Below, piece by piece: positions 21,360 through 32,612 of a DNA stretch of 64,000 nt (positions are counted from its first letter, which is position 1; each line of letters starts with the position of its first letter). The translations under genes and the position numbers were made by a program. Source of the stretch: Endocalyx cinctus (Eukaryota; Ascomycota; Sordariomycetes; Amphisphaeriales; Apiosporaceae); assembly GCA_001600455.1 (NCBI GenBank), contig BCKC01000011.1, positions 1,367,290-1,431,289 on the forward strand, in the 5' to 3' direction. The notes under the pieces are model-generated. The model saw only the letters and a list, made by a program, of their open reading frames with translations, made no database searches and was not told the origin of the DNA.

Positions 21360-24300
21360 ATGGCTCGGCCCAGAGACTCACGCTCACCAACTCCTGCAGG
21401 AAGCCAGCAAACCTCAAGGAGGCATCGAAGAGATGATAATCGAAAAGATCGCGACCGACGAGATCATGGCCGAGATCAAAGACGTCGGAGTCGCTCCAGG
21501 AGCCCAGACGATGTAAGACTTAAAAAGCTTTGGTGCATCTTACAATATCTCTAACCATAACTATTTCCAGCGCCGATATCGTGACAGAGATCGAGACCAC
21601 GACTACCGCCGACGTGAACGTTCTTTAGACCGTCGAGATGACACTTACTATCGAAGAGCCAGAGATCGTAGACGATCGCGTGATCGCTATGGGGATAGAG
21701 AAAGGGATCGATCACCGGATCTTCGCCGTAGAAGGAGTCGTGACCGTGATGCGGACAGGGACCACCGAAGTAGGCGAGATGACTCCCGAGATCGAGGTAG
21801 AGCACGCCGCGAAGGTACTGCTGACTCCCATCCACGCAGCAGGCGTGGCGATAGCCGTGAAGCCGGACCGAATTCTAGCGATGTGAATAGACAAAAGGCA
21901 CCTGATGTAGGTTTACACTCGACTGGTTCGAGACCGACTCTTGTTAACGCTCTATCCCAGCCAGAGGCAAAACCATCTGCCGCACAGACCGATGCCGATA
22001 AAAAAGCTGAACGTCTCGCCAAATTAGCAGCCTGGAAGAAGAAACAGGAGGAAAAAGAAAAGCAGAAGGAAGCAACTCCCGGCGGTACTCGGAAGCTTTT
22101 AGCTGAGATGGATGAGAAAGCTAACGGGACGTCTCCCATTGCTACATCTACGGTTTCTGCCCCAGCGGCCCCCGCGTCCCCGGCTGCTCCGTACTCCGGC
22201 AAGTTCGACCCTAAGGCAATTGCAAAGAAATCCGCACCGCGAGCACAACCTCCAAGTATCGCGCCAGTGTTAAGTGCCTTCGCGGGCCAGATGTCTACTA
22301 ACGCGCCTACTGATGCAAAGAAACCAAATGATGAGCATTCGATACCTCACCGGCTCACACAGATACCTAGTGCACCTACTCAAGCGTCAGCTCTTCCTCA
22401 GCAACGGACCAAGAGAAGCGGCTTTGGTTTCCATAAGCAGAACCTTGATTCAGAAAAAGCACCCCAGAAGCGAAAGTTAATACTTGACGAAGAGGAAACA
22501 ACAAACCGAAAACTCGCCAAGCTACCATCTCTTCCCCTTGCCGATGTTGATGACACACCATATCAGAATCAAGACGAGGATGAAGACGATGGAGATAATT
22601 TTGCCGGCGATGAAGAAGAAGAGGCTGCTGCTGCCCGAGCAGCTCAGGAAAGGCGCGAAGAGCGCATCGCTCAAGAGGCCGAACAGCAAGATACTGAGAT
22701 GCAGATGGATATCACTGCAGCCGAAGCTCAGAATCCCTCTAACGGTACTGGAGCTGCTCCTTCGACTGAAAATATGAATGTCGACGAAGATGAAGATGAG
22801 GTGGACCCCCTAGATGCCTTTATGAATAATTTGGAAATGAAACCAACGCTAAATCAGCCCTCAAAAACCGAAACAAATCAAAACAAAGACCTGCAGGAAC
22901 CTGAGGCATACTTCAGCGATGATCAGTATGATTATCGCAAAGAGAATAGCGATCCTAGCTCTTTCTTGGCTCTAGCTGCTGCCAAAGCACGTAAGAAGAA
23001 GGATATCCCGACAATCGATTATAGCAAGTTAAACCTGGAGCCAATCCGGAAGAACTTTTGGGTAGAACCTACGGAAATGTCTGAAATGACAGAGGCTGAA
23101 TTAGCAGACTTGCGCATTGAATTAGATGGTATTAAAGTCTCGGGTAAAGACGTGCCAAAACCGGTCCAGAAATGGTCGCAGTGCGCTTTATCTCGGAAGA
23201 CCCTCGATATCATCGATAACCTAGGGTTCGACAAGCCAACACCTATCCAGATGCAAGCATTTCCGGCAATCATGTCTGGTAGGGACGTGATTGGCGTGGC
23301 GAAAACCGGTTCAGGCAAGACACTCGCTTTCCTTTTACCTATGTTCAGACATATCAAGGACCAGCAACCCTTAAAGGAAAACGATGGCCCTATCGGCCTA
23401 ATCATGACACCAACCCGTGAACTTGCGACGCAAATTCATCGAGACTGTAAACCATTTCTGAAAGCAATGAACCTCCGAGCAATATGTGCTTATGGTGGAG
23501 CGCCCATCAAAGATCACATAGCCGAGTTAAAAAGAGGCGCGGAGATCGTCGTCTGCACTCCAGGTCGTATGATAGACCTTCTGGCTGCTAATCAAGGACG
23601 TGTGACAAATCTAAAAAGAGTATCATATGTCGTACTTGACGAGGCTGACAGAATGTTTGATATGGGCTTTGAGCCTCAGGTTATGAAGATTTTTGCTGGC
23701 ATGCGACCCGATCGGCAAACGATTCTATTTTCAGCAACCATGCCTCGAATTATGGACGCCTTAGCCAAGAAAGTTCTCAACAATGCAGTTGAAATCACGG
23801 TGGGTGGTAGAAGCGTTGTGGCCCCGGAAATCACGCAGATTGTGGAAATTCGCGAGGAAAGCAACAAGTTCATCCGTCTTCTCGAGTTACTAGGCGAGCT
23901 TTATGACAAGGACGAAGATGCCCGTACTCTGGTCTTCGTGGAGCGCCAGGAAAAGGCGGACGATCTCCTAAGGGAGCTCATGAGAAAAGGCTATCCATGC
24001 ATGTCCATACACGGCGGGAAAGACCAGATCGACAGAGATTCGACTATAGAAGATTTTAAACACGGTATTATCCCTATCCTTATCGCAACCTCGGTCGCAG
24101 CTCGCGGCTTGGACGTGAAACAATTAAAATTAGTCGTCAACTATGACGCCCCAAACCACCTTGAGGACTACGTACACCGGGCGGGACGAACTGGACGTGC
24201 CGGCAACAAGGGCACGGCGGTCACTTTCGTAACGAGTGACCAAGAGAACTGCGCTCCAGGTATAGCGAAGGCGCTAGAGCAGAGTGGTCAGCCCGTTCCA

Positions 24301-25065
24301 GAACAGCTGGAAGACATGCGGAAAGCTTTCCGGGAGAAGGTCAAGTCCGGGAAAGCTAAGGACCAATCCGGATTTGGAGGCAAGGGGCTGGAACGCCTTG
24401 ACCAGGAAAGGGAAGCCACTCGTCTTCGCGAACGCAAATCACACAGGACGGAAGGCGAAGAAGAAGAGGAAAAGAAGGAAGAGAAAAGCGGTGAAGATAA
24501 GAAAACCGACAAGGCCGCAGCGGCGATTCAAACAGCCGCTTCGGGTATCACGGCACGCGATACGGCTCCCAAGATTGACCTTGAACCTAAATACACGATT
24601 CACAAGCGGGAAGATCCGCCGCCAGCATCCAACGGTGTCAACAACCCACTCGACAAAGTGTCATCAGCTATCAATGCCATCAATGCCCGGTTGGGTCGCG
24701 CTGGCCAGCTCCGACCTGGTCAACCAATCGACAACAAAGGACCGGACGCGGGTGCGTTTCACGCAACACTCGAGATTAACGACTTCCCACAGAAAGCCCG
24801 CTGGGCGGTCACAAATCGAACTAACGTTGCCAAAATATTGGAGGCTACCGGGACGTCAATCACTACCAAGGGCAACTTTTACCCCGCTGGTAAAGAAGTC
24901 CAGCCTGGTGGAGAGCCCAAGTTGTATATCCTGGTAGAAGGTGATACCGAACTGGTGGTGGCTAACGCGATGTCGGAACTGACGCGACTACTGAAAGAAG
25001 GCACAATGGCGGCTGCGGATGCGGATAGCAGGGCGCCCATCGGAGGCAGATACACGGTGACGTAG
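21360..25065 (+). CDS. prp5: Pre-mRNA-splicing ATP-dependent RNA helicase Prp5 (DDX46-like)
   Basis: Two exons, 21360-21512 and 21571-25065, encode 1215 aa. Prp5 is the DEAD-box ATPase that remodels U2 snRNP and proofreads branch-site pairing while the pre-spliceosome forms. The N-terminus is an RS/RD-rich region (1-145). The Prp5 hallmark DPLDAF follows near residues 463-468. The helicase core then has the Q motif (GFDKPTPIQ), motif I AKTGSGKT (about 627), PTRELA, TPGR, DEAD (about 741-744), SAT (about 772), ARGLD and HRAGRTGR (about 920). A charged linker rich in Glu/Lys leads to a C-terminal KH-like region (about 1090-1190; [20 protein letters not shown]). The gene has no nearby splicing partner. 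Identification is firm from motif order and the DPLD element. Confidence 0.95.
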
Positions 25066-25384
25066 GAGTAGTTCAGGTCGGTAGATGAAAGTACTAACCT
25101 AAGTACTGATGTGTACAATATCGCGTCTGGTTTTCTGTTTCTTTTCTTACGTAACTAGGCTCTAGATAGCCAGTGTGGTTGTATTCGCCAAAGATTGAGT
25201 AATTAGTCCATTATCAGTATTGAACTATATAGATCGATGGATCGATGGATGTAGGGTCACAGACCACATTTAGGGTTCTCACCAATTGAGTCCGTGGTAG
25301 TTCATCTTAATAGAAATCTACAGTAGTTTATATACATGTCGAGCGTGGCATTTTTTAGAGGTACGATAGGTACATAGTATCTAT
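25066..25384. other. Short intergenic gap between convergent 3' ends
   Basis: This 0.32-kb region holds the 3' ends of prp5 and the SVIP-like gene, plus a duplicated GATCGATG word near 25233. Nothing else is seen. Confidence 0.55.
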
Positions 25385-25866
25385 CTAGTTGTGAGCTCTC
25401 ACTTGAGCAGCCTCGTCGGCATCTCTTTGCCTTCTCTCTTCATTGCTGATTTCCTGGAGCGTATCGTTTCTGGTTTGCTTCTTCTGCGCAGCTAGCTGTG
25501 CTCCTAGCTTCCCCGTCGACTTGTTGGCAGCAGCATTCGCTCTCTCCTGTCATCACATAAAATATAAGCAATTAGTCATTTTAACAGGGCAGATGCAAAT
25601 CTGCGAAGGGTTGGTACGCAGGGTGTGAGGAACGAAGGGTAAGTGGTTACCTCGGCAGCCAACGCGGCTCGCCTTCGAGCATCATCGGGAGTGGATCCGG
25701 TTCCAGCCTGAGATGTTGTACCGTTTCCGCCGCCCAACTTCCGAGGCGGACCGCCGATCTTGGTAGGCACGGATGCTCGTTGAGGTTGAGGAGGAGCGGA
25801 GCCCAGTACCCTCCCGGGTTGTGAGAAGTTGTCGTCTTTATCTGACTTGCTGCATAGATTTCCCAT
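25385..25866 (-). CDS. Small N-myristoylated SVIP-like protein with a p97/Cdc48-binding motif
   Basis: Two exons, 25866-25651 and 25546-25385, join in phase 0 to give 125 aa. The N-terminus MGNLCSKSD has Gly2 for N-myristoylation, Cys5 for possible palmitoylation and Ser6. The centre is Pro/Gly-rich. Residues 64-74 (RRRAALAAEER) fit the VCP-interacting motif consensus R-x5-A-A-x2-R exactly, using R64, A70, A71 and R74; the intron splits this motif between E72 and E73. A helical segment (LGAQLAAQKKQTRND) and a charged tail follow. Animal SVIP, a small inhibitor of p97-dependent ER-associated degradation, has the same plan: an acylated N-terminus followed by a VIM helix. I infer a Cdc48 cofactor at a membrane. 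No enzyme domain is present. The gene model is strong; the function is inferred from motifs. Confidence 0.72.
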
Positions 25867-27128
25867 GATCCTTTGGTTCGTTTCTGTTTTTTTTTTTCCC
25901 TTTTTTTTCCCCTCTTCGCGGGAAGAAGTTTAATGAGATGATCCGTTTATGTTGTTCTCTCTCAAGTAGAAAAATAAAAAAGCCCGAAGAAAAATACCGA
26001 TTAAACAATTAAAATTGAAGAATAATTTTCATGAATTACACGTATTCTTATTGTCCTCTTGATAGACTGTAATGAGATGGATCCAATGTAGCTCGTTTGC
26101 TTTTAGTTTTGATACCTATCAACGTAGTGTACGTAAGTATGTCGTGGAAGTTACCTTGGATCCATTGTGTCTGAAAATAGCGTGACTAGCCATTAGATAA
26201 GAAAGACCTGGGCAGAACAGGATGGGAGCTGGGAAGCCTGCCAGTCTGCGTAGTGTGGGGTGACGTTTGGGGTTTAGGAAGAATCAATATCCAGTATATG
26301 TGCATGCATACAGGTACCAAGCAGCCCAAGTAATCCTCTACTTCTTTTCTACTTGATTCCCCGTCTTTTTTCCTATTTGCCATAACAATAAATAGTAGGT
26401 AGTTCAATTTCCGTTCCATACAAGTCTCAAGACCCTACCTGCCGCCTGCCTACCTTATATCTTACAAAAAAAAAAAAATAGAAATCGTATGGAAGAACTT
26501 TCATGAAAAGGGTTTTCTGTTATTAGCGAAAGTTACAAGCCTCCGAGGTGGAAAGAGGCTCTTAAAGTTGGTTTGAGAACCCTTGTGGCTACTCTCTTGG
26601 TATATATGAAGAGTACCAAGTACTTAACTAGCAGCCTATCAATAATACCTAGGTATGTATATCCACTGCCACCACACACTAAGGTACCTAAACACGTAAG
26701 TACTGAGTACTAAGTAGTAGGTACTAGGTACCTAGTGGTTTTTAAATTTTTACGGAACCTTGTCCCTCAAGGTTCTCACTACCTAGGTACGCGAGTGATG
26801 ATTTTCTTTTATTCTATCTTCTACTATAGAAACCTCACCTTCATTCCGTCCAAGTTATATATTCCCCTCCTAGTTAAGTAAGAGATTATCATCAAAACTT
26901 CTAATTTCTAATATGAAATTATGTCCAGCATTTTAATTTTCTAATTCAGTCCCTCTCCGGGGATTAAGCATCATCACCTTGTCTCCCGTACCAGAGTATA
27001 TTCTCTCTTTTTCTTCCCTTTTTTTTTTTTTTTAACTACCATTCTCGACCTACAAAGTATATCGCCGCTCATGCTCACCACTCGGTCATGTACTCGCCGA
27101 TCAAGCTCTACTCCTCGATTTACACGAA
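25867..27128. other. Intergenic, divergent promoter region
   Basis: This 1.26-kb gap lies between the SVIP-like and ZafA-like genes. It contains T-runs close to the SVIP-like start, TACCTAGG words around 26640-26790, and an inverted repeat at 26755-26775 described separately. I see no coding sequence. Confidence 0.6.
26755..26775. promoter_or_regulatory. Inverted pair of CAAGGT sites upstream of the ZafA-like gene
   Basis: GAACCTTG (26755-26762) and CAAGGTTC (26768-26775) form a perfect 8-bp inverted repeat with a 5-bp loop. The core CAAGGT is the site reported for the Aspergillus zinc regulator ZafA, and ACCTT/AAGGT halves also make up the yeast Zap1 element. The pair lies about 355 bp upstream of the start codon of a ZafA-like gene, so zinc-dependent autoregulation is a reasonable inference. 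An RNA hairpin in a long leader is the alternative. Confidence 0.45.
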
Positions 27129-28977
27129 ATGGATCCATCCATCGACGCCGGTGATCCCAATAATAGACATCAACCATATGTCCATATGAGGGATACCACT
27201 TACAATGTCGATTCATCCTTCAATACGTACAGCGCATCATCAGGAGCTGATAATCAAGAATACCAACCCAGTTTCCCTTTCAGCCAGATGATCGCCAATG
27301 ATAACACAACCACTCAAGATCTCCTGACTCCAGGGTTAAATCATAAATCACACGATGATTATTGTCTGATTCACTGCCCCGGTGCTTTGAACCATCAAGG
27401 GTTGCCGTCGGGTGATTACGTACCGCTGCAGAATCATCGCCAGCACGTAGGTACCACATATTTCCACCCCTCTCACCCTCTATTTAGCAACAATAACAAC
27501 TTCGCCCCCCCGGTACCACACTTTGACAATAGCATGGATCTCAGCTTTTTCCCCAACCTAGCCCCCCGCCCCTATATAGCCGCTCATCCACATAACAGGC
27601 CAAATACTGCTTTGTCAAATGCTCCGCCAATGTTTGGAAATCAGTTTAGCAACCTCGACCTTTGGTACTTCTGCCAGGCTCCGCCTCTGAAAGAAAAATC
27701 GCCGGTGAATTACAGCCCGCCGTCGTGGTCGAGCTGTTCCTCTCAAATCTGCCAGGATGAGTCGTGTGATGCCCCTGGGAGGCAGTGTGATGACTCGACC
27801 TGCCTCGACATGAGACCTCAGAATATTGACAAGACGATGGAAGCACAACCAGACTGGTCTACAGACGCCGATGATATTTTCGCTGAATTGCAGGATCATC
27901 AGTGTAACCATACCGTCAAAGAGCACGACGTGGCAAAAGCCTTGCGCGATCTGAAAGTTCCCGGCGCCGCTTTCTCCCACCAGCAAGAGGCTCCATTTCA
28001 GTTCGAATGCCCTACAATAAGTCACTCCTCCGATCTAGTAGATCAGCACAAGCCTGTATCTACCGGTCTGGGGCATCAGGAAGACTTCTTCCGTACACAA
28101 GATACGAGCTCTGACACGCTGCTTTCTGGAGATCACCAAGATTTCGATTTCTCGACTCCGAGCACCCACCATGTCTCTGCAACATTATCACCCCACTCGC
28201 CTCTAAGTACGGATTCCCCATCTTTGGATCTATCTCAAGCCACGAGCTCTATAACGGATGGACATATATGTAAATGGATTGTCAGCCTAGACCAGAGCCC
28301 AGCTATGATATGTGGACAACATTTCAACGATGCAAATGATCTCCACGCACACGTTTCTCAGTCACATGTTGCTTCGACAACGAGTGGATCGAAGTTTGTG
28401 TGCCTATGGAGCGGCTGTACACGTACGAGCGAGGGCGCGTTCTCCTCGCGCAACAAATTGTCCCGCCATTGTGCATCACATACCAGCCGTAGGTTTCCAT
28501 ACCCCATACTTAAGTTCTGAAATTGATTCGTTATTAGACAAGCCCTATATATGCAGTGTATGTGGTCACGGTTTTTCGGGAAAGCAGGCTCTAGATCAGC
28601 ATCTGAGAACCCATACTGGAGAAAAGCCATATCAATGTGACGTGCCAGACTGTGGCAAATCATTCAAGCAAAAGAGTGCTTTGAGTATGTCTTCCTTCTA
28701 ACAGAACTAGAACGAATGTACCGCTAAACCTAGACAAATAGCTATGCATAAGAGAGTTCACACGGGCGAGAAACCACTTAAGTGTGAATCTTGCGGCAAA
28801 TGTTTCAGCGAATCGTCCAACCTATCAAAACACCGAAAGACACACGAGAAGAACCTTGGGTACGAATGTACCGTATTTGGTTGTTCAGCTAAGTTTCGGC
28901 GACTGGATCAGCTGAAAAGACATATAAAAACCAAGCATCCAGAACATTCTCCGTATACAGGAATCACCACGAGGTGA
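27129..28977 (+). CDS. zafA: C2H2 zinc-finger transcription factor, Zap1/ZafA-like zinc-homeostasis regulator
   Basis: Three exons, 27129-28488, 28538-28684 and 28742-28977, encode 580 aa. Zap1/ZafA factors activate zinc-uptake genes when zinc is scarce and act in the nucleus. The long N-terminus is Asn/His/Ser-rich. It carries a cysteine cluster at C203, C208, C213, C220 and C225, recalling the metal-sensing region of ZafA. Six C2H2 fingers follow. Finger 1 (381-413, [19 protein letters not shown]) and finger 2 (425-451, CLWSGC) have the widely spaced layout typical of Zap1/ZafA. Fingers 3-6 are linked by TGEKPY-type linkers and form the DNA-binding array. Without the first intron the frame ends early at FPYPILKF. 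Another developmental C2H2 factor is possible, but the first two fingers favour ZafA. A paired CAAGGT site lies upstream. Confidence 0.8.
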
Positions 28978-29781
28978 ACAAACCGTTCCTGCTCTCTCCA
29001 TATATTTTGAGATTCCTTGTTTCAGGGTGTCACCCAAATAATAATTAAGCGTCCTCAATGTATGCAAGCAAATAAGAAGATGCTTTTAAAACAGTGACTT
29101 ACATAGTATACAGCGAAATAATCATATCCAATTTACAAACAACGCCAAGTCAAAGTAAATACGAGGAAGAACCTACTAACTGATCGCATCGAGCGATTGA
29201 CATCTTCTTGCTTCATTATTTATTATATCTAACATAGCACATTTGTTGTTCGTATATGTCGATGTCTTTAGGTGACTACCCAGTACGCCAAACCGATTTT
29301 CTGTAGCGAGGCGCGATGTTATTACAAAACATGTCCCATAATCGGGTCGATTGAGTAGAAATTTAGCTTGAGACTTCAACACAATCAAGAAAGACGGTTA
29401 AAAAGCGTTGGCAGTACACCCATCAAACTGTATATAGGGTATGTGAAGAACGAGCAGTACAAGAGACTCCGCGGAAAGGCTCTTCTTCGGCCATCGTCCC
29501 AAAGTCACGTCACAAATGATTTTTATCTTCGAGTCCATATGAATCGACCTTTTCAAATCGGTCAAAGCCTGGGGGCAATTCTTTTTTTATTGCATTTGGC
29601 AGCTACATTGGCTGCAAAGTGTGACCTCATAACACCTATGAACCGAAAAAGCCGTGTGATGCCATGTAAATGTCAGGATTCCGTTTTACTCTTTTTTTAA
29701 GGGAATAACCACACTCGTTACAACGTGATCCGCGTCCCATATAACACCTTCCACCTTCCCAGCTGAAAAAAAAGAGGGACT
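28978..29781. other. Intergenic, between convergent 3' ends
   Basis: This 0.8-kb gap lies between the ZafA-like gene and the uL29 gene. A frame at 29368-29700 has no recognisable content. I see no other feature. Confidence 0.55.
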
Positions 29782-30556
29782 TTAAGCAGCCTAAGAGATC
29801 CGGAGTTAGCTATTATCACCTACTTCCTATACTCGGGGTCGAAGAAAGTCTTCAAGTTCATTCAATTAGCGTACCTTGACGGCGTATTTTCTCTGGGGGA
29901 AGTGTGTGGTTCGCTTCTTTGTCTTCTCCAGTGTCTTCGCCTTCTCCTCAGGTGACAGGCGTCTTCGGATAGCACGAGTCTGCTTAGGTCGGAGGTCAAG
30001 GGGAAGATATTTCTTGTTCTTGTAAAACAAGCGCAGCTGTTGTCTCTGCTTTAGGTTGACGATGGTGAGAACGCGGGCGATCGACTTTCGGAGATCGTGA
30101 CTATATAATGAAGCATCCTATATTAGTAAAGAAACTTTCTTGGGTAGACGCATTATATCGGTATTATGTGACGAAAATTATGTCGATGCCAGCGTTGTCG
30201 TGTTTCAAAAATGAATACGGGCGCAAACACAGCAAAATAAGCTGTGTACGGGTCGAGGAATTTGATTCGTTGTCGGTAAAGGGATAAAACGTACATCTTG
30301 TTGAGTTTGCTAGAAGAAGAGGCAATCTTCTGAATACGTAGCTGGCCAAGTTCGGTCTTGAGGTCACCCAACGTCTTCATCAAATCCTCCTTGTTCTTAG
30401 ACCAGAGATGGCCCGCCTTAACCTTAGAAGTCGACTATAATGGAGGGGACAATGAAGAATTAGCTGCGAAACATTCACGATCACAAGAACTTAGGTTGGG
30501 AAGTATTTGAATGATAAAATGCATATGTATAAATTTTTTAATAAAAAACTTACCAT
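29782..30556 (-). CDS. rpl35: 60S ribosomal protein L35 (uL29)
   Basis: Four coding exons give 125 aa: 30556-30554 (the ATG alone), 30434-30295, 30100-29875 and 29790-29782 (Ala-Ala-stop). uL29 binds 25S rRNA at the polypeptide exit tunnel and helps form the docking site for nascent-chain factors. The family core is complete: [11 protein letters not shown] at the start, [50 protein letters not shown] and QTRAIRRRL, ending [12 protein letters not shown]. Length matches fungal L35. The intron directly after the ATG is a common arrangement for fungal ribosomal protein genes. Introns are 119, 194 and 84 nt. I searched the 194-nt intron by eye for a box C/D snoRNA and found none. Confidence 0.95.
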
Positions 30557-31273
30557 AGTGATTGACTTTGAGGATGAGAAACTGTCTGACTTCGAAGTAT
30601 GGTATGAGGTTGTCGTGAAATATCGCCTAGAAGGTTTTTTTTTTTTTTTTAGAGAGGCTACTGGAGAATTGATAATCTGTAATAAATTCAAGGTCGCTAC
30701 TCTAGGGTTGTGGGTGAAATTCCAAGGTCATGTGATAAAGGTGGGTCTTGTGGGACATTCTCTCATAAGGTTTCTTTCTTTTTAATGCATAATATAGAAT
30801 TCTTTTAAGCGCATGTTCAATTTTGTCTGAAGCGGGCTTGACAGACAGGGACTTGACAGGGATTTTGCAGAACTTACTTAACAGTGGTACGTATTACCGT
30901 ATTACCATGCAGGGGAACTCAGCAGTCTCAGCTGTCTTGAAATTCCAACGCTTCATCATCTTAACTCCATGGTCGTCTTTTTCCCTTTCTCATATTTGAA
31001 TGCTATCTGATCGCCCTAAAATAATAAGAGTGCCATTTACGTTTATATTCGGAGCTTGACTATTATTATTCTTTTCTAAGGCACAAGCCCCAAATAATTA
31101 CGCCCGCAAGTTATTACAATCTCGATTCACCCATTTTACCGCGTCGCAAAGGGTGCCAACCTCAGTGACGACATTACGCCGGGTAGGCTCAATTATTATT
31201 TGAGAATGACCGGTGCAGCCGGCAAGTGATTTCGCACAGCATCGTTGGGGCCTAAACATATATATATTCGACC
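30557..31273. other. Intergenic, shared divergent promoter (uL29 / gos1)
   Basis: This 0.72-kb gap separates divergent start codons. It has a T15 run near 30637-30651 that may lie in the uL29 leader. Nothing coding is seen. Confidence 0.55.
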
Positions 31274-32105
31274 ATGGCGGCGACGACGGGGAATCAAGGC
31301 TGGGCTCAGTTACGGCAACAGGCCCGTAGCTTAGAATCACAGGTACTTACGCTTGTCACTAGGAACAAGGTGATTCCTACTTCCGGGATATCTAACAGAT
31401 TGTATAGACCGAAACACTCTTCCATACCTATTCACAATACTCCACCCTTTCGAACATACCCCCTAAGCCAAGTAAAGAAGAGAGAGAAACAGAAGCTAAG
31501 CTGGAGGATCTTCTTGAAAAGGTGAGTCTTACTATAGGCAATCATTGGGGTCGCAAAGGATATGTATGGGATGACCATGCTTATTTATCTTCAAATAATA
31601 GAGAGACAGTGTCGTGAATCAGCTAGGGCGGCTCTTAGATTCGGAGGCGAGCCTTACCTCTTCGGCCCTGAAACAGAATAATCTTTCCCTTTTGCGTGAG
31701 AAGCTCGCCGAACACCGCCGCGATCTAACCCGGCTACGCTCCGCCCTACAAGATGCTAGGAACCGGGCGAATCTCCTATCCAACGTCCGAGATGATATCC
31801 AGACGTATCATGCAAATAACCCCGAGGCTGCCGAGGCCGAGTACATGCTTCGCGAACGAGATCGCATCGACAACAGTCACAACATGGTCGATAGTGTGCT
31901 CAGTCAGGCCTACGCTACCAACGAGAACTTCGCCGTGCAGCGGGAGACCTTGGCCAGCATTAATAGGAGGATCACTATGGCCGCGAGCCAAGTTCCGGGG
32001 CTCAACAGTCTAATCGGCAAGATATCGGCGAGGAAGCGGCGTGATGGCATCATTATGGGTGGCTTTATTGCATTTTGTTTCGTCGTCTTTTGGTTCTTCC
32101 TCTGA
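31274..32105 (+). CDS. gos1: Golgi Qb-SNARE Gos1 (GS28)
   Basis: Three exons, 31274-31342, 31408-31521 and 31602-32105, encode 228 aa. Gos1 pairs with Sed5, Ykt6 and Sft1 in intra-Golgi and endosome-to-Golgi fusion. The N-terminus WAQLRQQARSLESQTE and LFHTYSQYS are typical of the Gos1/GS28 helical domain. A coiled-coil follows, and the SNARE motif spans about 140-205 (MLRERDRIDNSHNMVDSVLSQAYATNENF), with a Gln-bearing heptad in the expected place. A single C-terminal anchor (GFIAFCFVVFWFFL) ends the protein, preceded by the basic ARKRR, as in a tail-anchored SNARE. The size equals that of yeast Gos1 (about 223 aa). Confidence 0.93.
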
Positions 32106-32612
32106 GCAATACTTCGAAGAAGCGGCGTCATCCAGTCATAATTTTCGTCACATTTCATATATGTATTAGTTGGGCCTTACGCAACTGTCGCGGATGTGCG
32201 CAGTATCATGACGGATGAAGAAGTCCGTACCACTGGTTTTTTTTTTTTTTGCCCATTCCCCCTTAGGGCAATCTGCATTATGGGTTTAGGCGTTGAGCGT
32301 GAGACAGGGATTGCATTCGGTGAATGCTTAATTAGGTATATTATCTTGAAAACTATTATCAATGTCCCTGACGCGTATGATCAGGCACAGGTCAAATTGA
32401 CATGAATCTTGTAATTGAGCAGAGGTGAGATATATTCGTGCTTATTTAATTAATCGCCAAGTTCGATAACAGCTTCAGTAAGCTCGATCGTCCCGGGCCA
32501 AAACGACATCAAGTATCAAATCGGGAATCGAATTGTTTTAGAGGGGTATCTTGGCATGCTATAATTTGTTATACACATTGTATATATTACACGTAACGCT
32601 AGCGGCGTTATT
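32106..32612. other. Intergenic, between convergent 3' ends
   Basis: This 0.5-kb AT-rich gap lies between the gos1 and atp10 3' ends. No feature other than a T12-13 run near 32239 is seen. Confidence 0.55.

Noticed and set aside
21687..22202. Minus-strand frame of 171 codons opposite the prp5 N-terminus
   Set aside because: Its Ser/Arg-rich product mirrors the RS-rich coding sequence of prp5, so it is an antisense shadow.
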